Source: an uncultured Ruminococcus sp. (GTDB taxonomy: Bacteria; Bacillota; Clostridia; Oscillospirales; Acutalibacteraceae). Taken from it: a stretch of 10,337 nt of DNA. Under the pieces are notes generated by a model. The model was not told the origin of the DNA and searched no databases. It saw only the letters and a list, made by a program, of their open reading frames with translations. This document shows positions 1 through 7,361 of this stretch, in pieces. Position 1 is the first letter of the stretch. Each line of letters begins with the position of its first letter. A program made the translations under genes and the position numbers. The stretch covers positions 1-10,337 of the forward strand of contig CAMKNF010000060.1 in NCBI GenBank assembly GCA_946414115.1. Reading direction: 5' to 3'.

Positions 1-43
1 TACTTGATGGTGACTGGAGTTCAGACGTGTGCTCTTCCGATCT
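1..43 (-). other. Illumina adapter plus index (sequencing artefact)
   Basis: Read on the minus strand, 43..10 is the TruSeq-type index-read adapter beginning AGATCGGAAGAGC and ending CTCCAGTCAC. It is followed by the 8-base index CATCAAGT (9..2) and then A, the first base of the next constant adapter segment. The block is the exact reverse complement of 10293..10335. It is not genomic DNA: it supplies the last seven residues (EIGRAHV) of the open frame continuing from ftsH and should be trimmed. Confidence 0.98.
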
Positions 44-1856
44 CAATCTTTGCAGCCGTAGCCTCGGAGTAATCCTGAGTACGTCCCATATCTCTGCCGA
101 GGAATACTGCGCTGTTGTCGGTACCGTAGCAGATACAACCAAGCTCCTTGGTCATACCGTACTTTGTAACCATAGAACGTGCCGTCTTGGTAGCCTTTTC
201 AATGTCGTTTGATGCGCCTGTTGAAATGTCATCAAGAATGAGCGCTTCCGCAACACGTCCGCCAAGGCAAACAACAATGTCCTCAATCATTTCATTGCGT
301 GAATTGTAGGACTTATCCTCGCTCGGGAGCGGCATTGTGTAACCGCCTGCCATACCTCTGGGGATAATTGAAATCTCGTGAACGGGATCCTGCGTTTCAA
401 GCTTGTCAAAGAGGATTGCGTGGCCTGCTTCGTGGTATGCGGTCAGCTTCTTTTCCTTGTCGCTCATTACCTTTGACTTCTTCTCTGCGCCGACTACAAC
501 CTTGACTGTAGCTTCCTCAATTTCCTGCATTGTAATTGCCTTTTTGTTCTTTCTTGCGGCAAGAAGAGCGGCTTCGTTGAGGAGGTTTTCAAGGTCTGCA
601 CCCGTAAAGCCTGCTGTTGTCTTTGCAATGGTCTTGAGCTTTACATCGGGAGCAAGCGGCTTTTTGCGTGCGTGAACCTTTAATATAGCCTCACGTCCGT
701 TTACGTCGGGATAGCTTACGATTACCTGACGATCAAATCTGCCGGGACGCATAAGAGCGGGGTCGAGAACGTCTGGACGGTTGGTTGCGGCGATAAGGAT
801 TACACCCTCGTTTGCACCGAAGCCGTCCATTTCTACGAGCAACTGGTTAAGAGTCTGCTCACGCTCGTCGTTGCCGCCGCCAAGGCCTGCGCCTCTCTGA
901 CGACCTACTGCGTCGATTTCGTCTATGAAAATAATACAAGGTGAGTTTTTCTTTGCCTGATCGAAGAGGTCACGTACTCTGGACGCACCTACGCCGACGA
1001 ACATTTCAACAAAATCGGAACCCGAAATTGAGAAGAACGGAACGCCTGCTTCACCTGCGACTGCTCTTGCAAGCAACGTTTTACCGGTTCCGGGAGGTCC
1101 TACGAGCAATACGCCCTTGGGTATTCTTGCGCCGAGCTTGTTGTACTTGTCGGGTGCTTTCAGGAACTCGACAACCTCTGCAAGCTCTTCCTTTTCCTCG
1201 TCTGCGCCTGCAACGTCGTCAAAGGTTGTTTTGCGCTTTTCGTCATTGGTATTCTTTATTTTAGCCTTGCCGAAGTTCATCTCCTTGCCGCCAAGACCGC
1301 CTGCACTCATCTTTCTCATTATGAATATCCATGCACCGATAAACAGCACTGTGAGAAGAATTGTGGGGATAAGCTCCATTAAAAGCGAATTGTCGCTTGC
1401 ACGGATAAGATCTCCGGGAATACGCACAGTGCGTATAACTTCATCTCCCGAAGCCTGATAGTGGTAATCATAAATATACGGGTCAACGGTATTCAAGAAT
1501 CGCTGAATATCTGCAAGCTGACCTTTTACAACAACCTGTTTCGCCTTTTTACCGGCATCTGACGGATTTGTTGCGGCAGGTGTTGTGGTTTCGGCAGTCT
1601 TTGTAGGTGAGGTTGAATTTTCCTTGTTCTTGCTGACAAAGGCAGTTTCACCCTCTTTTAGCGTAAGCTCAATTGCGCCCGAGCCATAGTTTATGGTGTA
1701 GCTGTCAACCATATCCTTTTCAAAATACTGCACAAGCTCGGAAGTTTTCGGCGTTTCGGTCTGGCGAGAGCCGTAAAGCATTGCAACAGCTAAAATTATC
1801 AGAATCGGTATTCCCAAATAAAGAAGCAGATTGCGTACCTTTTTCTTATTATCCAA
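44..1856 (-). CDS. ftsH: ATP-dependent zinc metalloprotease FtsH, 3' end missing
   Basis: Membrane-anchored AAA+ protease that forms hexamers, extracts membrane and cytosolic proteins and degrades them at a zinc site facing the cytoplasm. Visible in order: a transmembrane segment (about 9-28), an extracytoplasmic domain (about 30-157) with a Thr/Ala/Pro-rich stretch at 80-100, a second transmembrane segment (about 159-180), Walker A GPPGTGKT (253-260), the pore-loop region MFVGVG (285-290), Walker B IIFIDEID (308-315), the second region of homology ending RPGRFDR (370-376), the zinc motif HEAGH (475-479), and the likely third zinc ligand D551 in GASNDIEKAT. The start is TTG, with AGAGGAG nine bases upstream. 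Genuine codons run to I604; the following E and IGRAHV come from adapter. Family members are usually about 600-700 residues, so a short C-terminal tail is missing. It lies downstream of tilS, as in many Firmicutes, but has its own promoter. Confidence 0.97.
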
Positions 1857-1865
1857 TGCGTGTCA

Positions 1866-1872
1866 CTCCTCT
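1866..1872 (-). promoter_or_regulatory. Shine-Dalgarno site that sets the TTG start of ftsH
   Basis: The minus strand reads AGAGGAG here, nine bases before TTG at 1856..1854. No in-frame ATG lies close by, and MDNKKKVRNLLLYLG is a typical FtsH beginning (short basic head, then membrane segment), so TTG is the supported start. Confidence 0.8.
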
Positions 1873-1969
1873 TTATATTATTGTTTATAGTCGATTATTT
1901 ATGTAAATCAGCAATATTCCGAGAGAAATAATTTACTGCAAACGGAAGATTTCTGTACATTTCGGTATT

Positions 1970-1983
1970 ATGTCAATACATTA
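1970..1983 (-). repeat. 14-base sequence shared with the rnjA upstream region, copy 1
   Basis: The minus strand reads TAATGTATTGACAT, identical to 9487..9474. It lies 114 bases upstream of the ftsH start and downstream of the -10 of the predicted ftsH promoter. It contains TTGACA, but no good -10 hexamer is correctly spaced here (17 bases on gives GAAATC), so in this copy it looks more like a leader or operator sequence than a promoter. Chance identity in AT-rich DNA is possible. Confidence 0.45.
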
Positions 1984-1996
1984 TAAAGTCTCTGCA

Positions 1997-2025
1997 ATTA
2001 TAATCTTTTTCTTTCTTTTTTGCAA
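1997..2025 (-). promoter_or_regulatory. Predicted sigma-A promoter of ftsH
   Basis: On the minus strand TTGCAA (2025..2020) is followed by a 17-base spacer and a consensus TATAAT (2002..1997). It sits in the 191-base gap between tilS and ftsH. Transcription would begin near 1990, giving a leader of roughly 130 bases. This implies that ftsH can be expressed apart from the tilS group. No CtsR heptad repeat or CIRCE element was seen nearby. Confidence 0.6.
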
Positions 2026-2047
2026 GAGAGTTCACAATATTTTCACC

Positions 2048-3376
2048 TTATTTTTGTTTGTCATCAAAAGATACATTTATTTTTAATGCATTATTAGAAT
2101 TATAAGCAGTTCCCTGTGCGGAAGCTCCCACTCCCTCACACCATAAAATCACATTTTCTAATGCAAGAACGACTGATTTATCCCTTTGTTCGGAAGGAAT
2201 TTTCATCTCGTTCATCACCTTGCGGAGAGGTTTTGTAATCTTCCGCCTTGGGTAGGTGAATAAATCATTGCTTTGGCGTGTTCTGAAAACTGCGTTTTTA
2301 TTAAGAAAATCAGCATTTATCGAATCTTTATTTTCTTTATCGGAATTATCTTTTGTCACCCTGTAATTTTTACCGTAAAATTCAAATTCGGTATTTTCAC
2401 AAAGCTTAATTTCTTCAAGCTGATTTTCTTCATTACTTAATACAAATCTCAATATACCCTGTTTTGAAACGGCTGAATATTTTTCGGTGAGATTAACCGC
2501 ACCGCCGTTTTTCATAATATCAATAATAAGCTCAATGTGCCTTTGTTCTGCGCTGAAATCTGCACAACGCTTACACAAAACCGAAACAGCATTTTTAATA
2601 ATCGCATTATGATTTGAAAGCAAAATTTTGCAGTCAAAGCCGTAATTGCACTTACTCTCTGAAATTGCCTTATCCGTCATACCGAAAAGAAAATCTGAAA
2701 TTTCTCTTGCGTTTTCGGATAAACGCAATGCAGAATTTTCAAAGGCAGGATTTATGTCACGCAAAGCAGGAATTACGTTGTGGCGGATTTTGTTGCGTGT
2801 ATAATCATCTGAAAGGTTTGTGCTGTCGGTAACGTACTCAAGATTTTTTTCACTGCAATACTGCTCAATCTCTGCCCTTGTGCATTCAATGAGAGGACGG
2901 ATAATATATCCTCTGACGGGCGGAATTGCGCAGACTCCGCCGAGGGATGCGCCCCTTGTAATATTGAAAAGCAGAGTTTCTGCGTTGTCGGAGGCTGTGT
3001 GAGCAGTTGCTACCTTTGCAGAAAGCTCTTTTGAAAGCTCTTCAAAAACCGTATATCTAACGTTTCTGCCGCACAATTCCTCACTGATTTTGTTTTTCTT
3101 TGCAAGCTCGGCTACGTTTTCGTGCCTTACAATAAGCTTTATTCCGTATTTTTCGCAAAGTGACTTGCAGAAATTTTCATCACGCATTGATTCTTCACCA
3201 CGAAGTCTGTGATTAACGTGAACGGCATACAATGAGATATTATATTTTTCTTTAATCGAATTAAGATTATCAAGCAGAGCTACGCTGTCGGCTCCGCCCG
3301 ACAAAGCGACAATAACGCTGTCGCCGTTTTTGAGCATATTATACTTTTCAACGGTACGAATAAACTTATTATTCAT
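2048..3376 (-). CDS. tilS: tRNA(Ile)-lysidine synthase TilS
   Basis: Cytosolic ATP-dependent enzyme that joins lysine to C34 of the CAU-anticodon isoleucine tRNA, changing its charging and codon reading from Met/AUG to Ile/AUA; usually essential. The 442-residue product is of normal length for the long form. It shows the PP-loop motif SGGADS (26-31), the N-type ATPase segment with HTASDNAET (126-134), the family stretch DSTNLSDDYTRNKIRHNVIP (184-203), a central helical region, and a C-terminal TilS domain (about 360-430) containing PLRKVMNEMKIPSEQRD. The frame is open upstream to 3466, but ATG at 3376 is preferred: it has CGGAGG six bases upstream and places the ATP motif at the usual distance. 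The gene overlaps the dnaB stop by 8 bases, which suggests translational coupling. GC is visibly lower than in its neighbours. hpt, often found just downstream, is absent. Confidence 0.96.
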   Translation of the reverse strand: MNNKFIRTVEKYNMLKNGDSVIVALSGGADSVALLDNLNSIKEKYNISLYAVHVNHRLRGEESMRDENFCKSLCEKYGIKLIVRHENVAELAKKNKISEELCGRNVRYTVFEELSKELSAKVATAHTASDNAETLLFNITRGASLGGVCAIPPVRGYIIRPLIECTRAEIEQYCSEKNLEYVTDSTNLSDDYTRNKIRHNVIPALRDINPAFENSALRLSENAREISDFLFGMTDKAISESKCNYGFDCKILLSNHNAIIKNAVSVLCKRCADFSAEQRHIELIIDIMKNGGAVNLTEKYSAVSKQGILRFVLSNEENQLEEIKLCENTEFEFYGKNYRVTKDNSDKENKDSINADFLNKNAVFRTRQSNDLFTYPRRKITKPLRKVMNEMKIPSEQRDKSVVLALENVILWCEGVGASAQGTAYNSNNALKINVSFDDKQK

Positions 3377-4739
3377 CCCTTGCCTCCGTACCCGTAAAGC
3401 GCATAAACTCGCCCTGCCAATGCAGTTTAACGGATTTTGCCTCGCCGTGACGGTTCTTTGCAACAATACACTCGCCCGAATTCATATCGGCTGTAGGCGC
3501 AGCCTGTTCGGCGCTTTTCTCGCTGTAATAGCCCTCTCTGTAGAGGAAAAGAACAATATCGGCATCCTGCTCAATTGAACCCGAGTCACGCAAGTCCGAA
3601 AGCTGGGGACGGTGGTCGGTACGCTGTTCAGACGCACGGGAAAGCTGTGAAAGCGTGATAACGGGAACATTCATTTCCTTTGCAAGAATTTTGAGGTTTC
3701 TTGTAATTTCGGAAATTTCCTGAACACGGTTGTCAATTCTTCTGCCGCTTCCCATAAGCTGGAGGTAGTCGATTACAACAAGGTCGAGGTTGCGAAGTCG
3801 CCTTAATCTCGACTTCATCTCGGTAATTGTGATACCGGGGGTATCGTCAAGGTAAAGCTCGGCTTTGCTTAACACATCGCTTGCCGGAATAAGTCTGCTC
3901 CATTCCTCGTCGTTCAGCTTACCTGTACGGAGCTTTGTACCGCTTATCAATGCTTCGGTAGAAAGCAGACGGCTGGCAAGCTGTTCCTTTGACATTTCAA
4001 GAGAGAAGAACGCAACGGTTTTCTTGGACGTGCAAGCGGCGTTGCGTGCGATATTGAGCGCAAAGCTCGTTTTACCCATACCCGGACGAGCCGCAAGCAG
4101 AATAAGGTCGCTTCGGTTAAGTCCCGTAATCACCCTGTCAAGGTCACCAATTCCCGTAGAAATCGGTTTCATACTGTCGTCGGTTTCGCTGTTGAGAGCG
4201 TCAAGACGGTCAAACGTCTGCAAAATTACAGAGTTGATTCGCTCAAGTCCCGACTTTTCGTTGCCCTTGCGAATGTCAAAAATCTTCTGCTCGGCAGAGT
4301 CTATGAGAACCGACGGCTCTTCATCACCGGCAGACGCATCGTCAATAATTTCACGAGAGGCTGTAATCAGTCTGCGGATATTGTACTTATCGGCAATAAC
4401 CTTTGCGTAAGCCTCGGCATTGGAAATTGACGGACAATTGTTTACCAAATCCATAAGATAGGTCTTGCCCGTTGCCTCGTCAAAAGCTTTATTCTGTTTT
4501 AGTTTTTCGAGCAGAGTTACGAAGTCGATAGCCGCACCGAAATTTATCATTTCCTGCATCTGCATAAAAATAAGCTTGTGCAGTGCAACGTAAAAATATT
4601 CGGGTGATTTTATGTAGTCTACAACCTTGTCGAAAACGGTGCTGTCAAGGATAATTGCTCCCAGAACAGCCTGTTCCGCTTCGGGGCTGTACGGCATATT
4701 AAGACCGTCGTAACTGCCGCTGAATAGTGAATCAGCCAT
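3369..4739 (-). CDS. dnaB: Replicative DNA helicase DnaB (DnaC in Bacillus naming)
   Basis: Hexameric helicase that unwinds DNA at the replication fork and contacts primase through its N-terminal domain. The 456-residue protein has the N-terminal helical domain (about 15-115), a linker helix region (about 120-165) and a RecA-like C-terminal domain (about 190-450). Visible motifs are Walker A ARPGMGKT (217-224), the glutamate in FFSLEM (E248), Walker B LDLVVIDYLQLM (318-329), the ITLSQLSRASEQR segment (361-373), and DLRDSGSIEQDADIVLFLYR (382-401) near the arginine finger. Length is normal and no intein is present. The ATG start has GTAGGTG just upstream (core spacing about five bases). rplI ends 21 bases upstream and tilS overlaps the stop, so the three are very likely cotranscribed. 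The rplI-dnaB pairing is common in Firmicutes. Confidence 0.98.
   Translation of the reverse strand: MADSLFSGSYDGLNMPYSPEAEQAVLGAIILDSTVFDKVVDYIKSPEYFYVALHKLIFMQMQEMINFGAAIDFVTLLEKLKQNKAFDEATGKTYLMDLVNNCPSISNAEAYAKVIADKYNIRRLITASREIIDDASAGDEEPSVLIDSAEQKIFDIRKGNEKSGLERINSVILQTFDRLDALNSETDDSMKPISTGIGDLDRVITGLNRSDLILLAARPGMGKTSFALNIARNAACTSKKTVAFFSLEMSKEQLASRLLSTEALISGTKLRTGKLNDEEWSRLIPASDVLSKAELYLDDTPGITITEMKSRLRRLRNLDLVVIDYLQLMGSGRRIDNRVQEISEITRNLKILAKEMNVPVITLSQLSRASEQRTDHRPQLSDLRDSGSIEQDADIVLFLYREGYYSEKSAEQAAPTADMNSGECIVAKNRHGEAKSVKLHWQGEFMRFTGTEARDE
3383..3388 (-). promoter_or_regulatory. Shine-Dalgarno site that sets the tilS start inside dnaB
   Basis: The minus strand reads CGGAGG within the last codons of dnaB, six bases before ATG at 3376..3374. 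It decides for the 442-residue TilS over the longer frame starting at 3466, whose extra 30 residues lie wholly within dnaB coding sequence and do not resemble TilS. Confidence 0.8.
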
Positions 4740-4760
4740 TGTGACACCTACAAATTTTTA

Positions 4761-5207
4761 TTATGCTTCTGTTACCTGAACGTCGATATTTGCGGAAATT
4801 CCCGTATAAAGCTTGACCTCTGCTTTATAAGTGCCAAACTCTTTTATATCACATTCAAGCACAACCTTACGCTTGTCAACAACAATGTTGTACTGCTTTT
4901 TGATTTCCTCGGCAACCTGCTTTGCAGTGATACTGCCGAAAAGACGTCCGCCCTGACCTGCTTTTGCGGTCATTACAAACTTCTTTCCCTCAAGCATTTT
5001 CTTCTGCTGTTCAGCCTGTGCTTTCTGTGTTGCAATTTTAAAATTCTTGGAATTTTCTGCATTTTTATATTCATTCATAGCCTGTGCGTTGGCTTCTCTC
5101 GCAATCTTTCTGGGAAGAAGATAGTTGCGTGCGTAGCCGTCGGAGGCTTCGACAAGCTCACCTTTTTTACCGAGTGATTTTACGTCCTGAAGTAAGATTA
5201 CTTTCAC
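4761..5207 (-). CDS. rplI: 50S ribosomal protein L9
   Basis: Binds 23S rRNA near the base of the L1 stalk in the large ribosomal subunit and influences reading-frame maintenance. The 148-residue length matches the family. The N-terminal domain carries the L9 signature region GKKGELVEASDGYARNYLLPRKIA (13-36). A long charged Lys/Gln/Ala-rich connecting helix (about 40-75) follows, and then the C-terminal domain with GRLFGSIT (about 87-94). The start is GTG with AAGGAC seven bases upstream. It is separated from gdpP by 146 bases holding a palindromic repeat and a hairpin, and from dnaB by 21 bases, so it may head a sub-operon with dnaB and tilS. I did not find a convincing promoter in the 146-base gap. 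Confidence 0.97.
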   Translation of the reverse strand: MKVILLQDVKSLGKKGELVEASDGYARNYLLPRKIAREANAQAMNEYKNAENSKNFKIATQKAQAEQQKKMLEGKKFVMTAKAGQGGRLFGSITAKQVAEEIKKQYNIVVDKRKVVLECDIKEFGTYKAEVKLYTGISANIDVQVTEA

Positions 5208-5248
5208 GTTTATCGTCCTTTCTATGATTGGTTTTATTCTTTATTTTC

Positions 5249-5267
5249 GGAACAGTACGACCGTTCC
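5249..5267 (-). promoter_or_regulatory. Hairpin in the rplI leader
   Basis: The sequence folds into an 8-pair stem (GGAACGGT against ACTGTTCC, one G-U pair on the minus strand) with a three-base loop. It lies 41 bases upstream of the rplI GTG. It is not followed by a T-run on either strand, so it is not an ordinary intrinsic terminator. It could be a leader structure, a processing site, or part of the repeat-rich insert between gdpP and rplI. Function is unknown. Confidence 0.4.
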
Positions 5268-5285
5268 TGAATTGTTGTATGTATA

Positions 5286-5307
5286 GGGACGTCTGGGAAG
5301 CCGTCCC
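5286..5307. repeat. Short palindromic repeat, copy 1 (gdpP-rplI gap)
   Basis: GGGACG and CGTCCC flank a 10-base centre ending GGAAGC. The second copy at 7331..7352 has the same architecture and the same orientation and matches at 18 of 22 bases. The segment is more GC-rich than the AT-rich DNA on its rplI side. It looks like a small dispersed palindromic (REP-like or MITE-like) element; no T-run follows to make it a standard terminator. Confidence 0.6.
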
Positions 5308-5353
5308 CTACGTGAAGGGTGGCACATGCCGAAATGACTGTCAAGGCACTCGG

Positions 5354-7306
5354 CTATGTGTTTTCTATATCGTCAAGCACGGTGTCGATTACGGCGAGGA
5401 GCTTCTGATATGCAAGCTCTTTTGTTGTATTTTCAAGTTGTGCCGCCGCCATAGTCTGGTGACCGCCGCCGCCAAGCTGTTCCATAATAATCTGAACATT
5501 CAGCTTGCCGTAGCTTCGTGCAGATATATTCATTCTGTTGTTGTCCTCAAAAATAACAAATGACGCATCCACGCCCTGAAGTGTGAGCATTTCGTCAGCC
5601 GCCTGAGCCGCCGCAAGTCTTATATCGTCCGTATGCTTTTTTGAAACTGAAACTGCACAACCCCTGTAGATATTGGAGCTGCATACAATTTCAACCTTTT
5701 CACGGTATGTATCTATGCTGTCGGAGAACATACCCTTGACGGTAAGCGTGTTTGCACCTTTTTTGCGCAGATAAGCCGCCGCCTCAAAGGTGCGGACTCC
5801 TGTTTTGAGAATAAAATTCTTTGTGTCAAGCATAATTCCTGCAAGAAGTGCGTCAGCCTGAACATAGCCGAGCGGCTTGTCGTCAAGACAGCTGATAATC
5901 TCACTGCACATTTCGGCTGATGAAGACGCAGAAGGCTCGTGACAGAACACAAGCGCATTGTCTATGTAATTTACAGCCTTTCTGTGGTGGTCGATTACCA
6001 CAACTCTTTTGCACTTTTCATAGAGCTGTGCGCTTTCAAGAGAATTTTTGAGGTGTGTATCAACTATAATAAGCAACGACTTTGGCGTTACACCTCTGAT
6101 TGCTTCGTCGGGCGTTATAAATACGCCTGTGTCAATTCGTTCTTCAACGTATGAAACAAGCTGTTTTGCCATTGAGGTTTCCTTGTCAATGACAACTTTG
6201 CAGTAGCGGCGGAAGGACTTTTCCATTATGCATTGAAGTCCCACAGCCGAGCCTACACAGTCGAGGTCGGAAAAGCGGTGTCCCATTATAAACACCTTGT
6301 CGCAATCGAGAACCGCACGGCTTATTGCATTGGCAATTACACGCATTCTCACCTTGCTGACCTTTTCAGCCGCAGCGGCTGTGCCGCCGAAGAACTCGTA
6401 GCTGTTGTCCTTGATTACAGCTACCTGATCTCCGCCTCTGCCAAGCGCCATTTCAAGAGCTTTTCGTGCGTTAAGCTCACTGTCTTTAAGTGATTTTGAG
6501 CCTCGGCAAAGACCGACAGAGATTGTTGCAATGTGATTGTTTACGTTGATTGAGCGGATTTCCTTGAGAATCGGGAACTTCAGGGCAATCATTTTTTCAA
6601 CGTCTGAATCTCTGAAAATTATAATATATCGGTTAGTGCCGATTTTCTTGTAAAGTGCGCCGTATTCAGCCGCCCATTTCTGGAGATTTGTTTCTACAGT
6701 AAGGCTGACCTCTGAATAAGCTTCATCGGAGTCGCTTGAAAAATCCTCTGCATTGTCAAAGGTTATGATTGCAACGCAGGGAAGCGTTGACTGATACTCA
6801 CGTACCATTGACTTGTAATATGTATTCTCGATAAAATGACATATTACGCCGTCACCGACAGACAGGCAGAAAACAGTGTATTCCCTGCCGTCAACGGCTA
6901 CGTCCTCGCCCTCGCCGTCCTTGATGTCATCAATATCAAAGCCTGAAAGATAGGAATTGATGTTTTCGCCCTCGGGGCTTTTACCGCCGCACATTGCCTT
7001 TCGGAATCGTGCGTTGCACCAGAGAATGTCACCCCGGGAGCCTGAAACGGCAACGGGATATTTATATTTTTCAAGATATTCGGGATTAAGTCCCTTGATT
7101 TTTTCCGCAGCAGCTTTAACGGTATTGTTAATGTAACTGCGAAAACGAAGTGATATGACGAAAACTACCGCAATTGCCGCTACGGAAATTCCAAGCTCAA
7201 TATAACACAAAATGATGTTATATTCAAAGGAAGCAAATGCCATAAGCAACATAACCGTAGCGAAGATTATAAACCACGGAGTAAGCGTCCAATGCTTTTT
7301 TCTCAT
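5354..7306 (-). CDS. gdpP: Cyclic-di-AMP phosphodiesterase GdpP (DHH/DHHA1 family)
   Basis: Membrane-bound enzyme that hydrolyses c-di-AMP to pApA, thereby affecting potassium and osmotic balance and cell-wall stress. From M1 at 7306 (650 residues): two transmembrane segments (about 10-26 and 31-53), a PAS-like region (about 75-160), a degenerate GGDEF domain (about 175-300) containing ALGRGGDQVAV (286-296), then the DHH domain with GHRFSDLD (342-349), VDTH (D416), IDHHR (438-442) and LDTKNF (D494), and a DHHA1 end with GGGGH (612-616). The aspartates and histidines expected to bind manganese are all present, so it should be active. The frame opens at 7330, but ATG 7306 is preferred because AGAGGG lies just upstream, while the earlier ATG has no such site and abuts a palindromic repeat. 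It lies between rnjA (55 bases) and rplI (146 bases). Length matches Bacillus GdpP. Confidence 0.96.
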   Translation of the reverse strand: MRKKHWTLTPWFIIFATVMLLMAFASFEYNIILCYIELGISVAAIAVVFVISLRFRSYINNTVKAAAEKIKGLNPEYLEKYKYPVAVSGSRGDILWCNARFRKAMCGGKSPEGENINSYLSGFDIDDIKDGEGEDVAVDGREYTVFCLSVGDGVICHFIENTYYKSMVREYQSTLPCVAIITFDNAEDFSSDSDEAYSEVSLTVETNLQKWAAEYGALYKKIGTNRYIIIFRDSDVEKMIALKFPILKEIRSINVNNHIATISVGLCRGSKSLKDSELNARKALEMALGRGGDQVAVIKDNSYEFFGGTAAAAEKVSKVRMRVIANAISRAVLDCDKVFIMGHRFSDLDCVGSAVGLQCIMEKSFRRYCKVVIDKETSMAKQLVSYVEERIDTGVFITPDEAIRGVTPKSLLIIVDTHLKNSLESAQLYEKCKRVVVIDHHRKAVNYIDNALVFCHEPSASSSAEMCSEIISCLDDKPLGYVQADALLAGIMLDTKNFILKTGVRTFEAAAYLRKKGANTLTVKGMFSDSIDTYREKVEIVCSSNIYRGCAVSVSKKHTDDIRLAAAQAADEMLTLQGVDASFVIFEDNNRMNISARSYGKLNVQIIMEQLGGGGHQTMAAAQLENTTKELAYQKLLAVIDTVLDDIENT

Positions 7307-7330
7307 ATTATCCCTCTGCTGAATATGCAA

Positions 7331-7352
7331 GGGACGAACAGGAAGCCGTCCC
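7331..7352. repeat. Short palindromic repeat, copy 2 (rnjA-gdpP gap)
   Basis: GGGACG and CGTCCC flank a 10-base centre ending GGAAGC, and the stem extends to 7 pairs with A7330 and T7353. It occupies much of the 55-base gap between the rnjA stop and the gdpP Shine-Dalgarno site. In the transcript the stem would sit just after rnjA. It could stabilise or process the message or damp gdpP translation, but may be only a dispersed repeat. See copy 1 at 5286..5307. Confidence 0.6.
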
Positions 7353-7361
7353 TGTAGTATT

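Noticed and set aside
27..212. Plus-strand frame of 61 codons beginning MCSSDL
   Set aside because: It starts inside the adapter and otherwise runs antisense to ftsH; no homology or ribosome site.
3377..3466. Longer TilS with 30 extra N-terminal residues
   Set aside because: The extra residues lie wholly within dnaB coding sequence and lack TilS character; ATG 3376 has a strong Shine-Dalgarno site and normal spacing to the ATP motif.
5249..5307. Intrinsic terminator after gdpP
   Set aside because: Two hairpins are present but neither is followed by a run of T on the coding strand.
5228..5563. 111-codon plus-strand frame across the gdpP-rplI gap
   Set aside because: It is antisense to gdpP over half its length and crosses the palindromic repeat; no homology recognised.
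7307..7330. GdpP start eight codons upstream at 7330
   Set aside because: No Shine-Dalgarno sequence precedes it and it abuts the palindromic repeat; ATG 7306 has AGAGGG just upstream and begins MRKKHW, a typical membrane-protein head.
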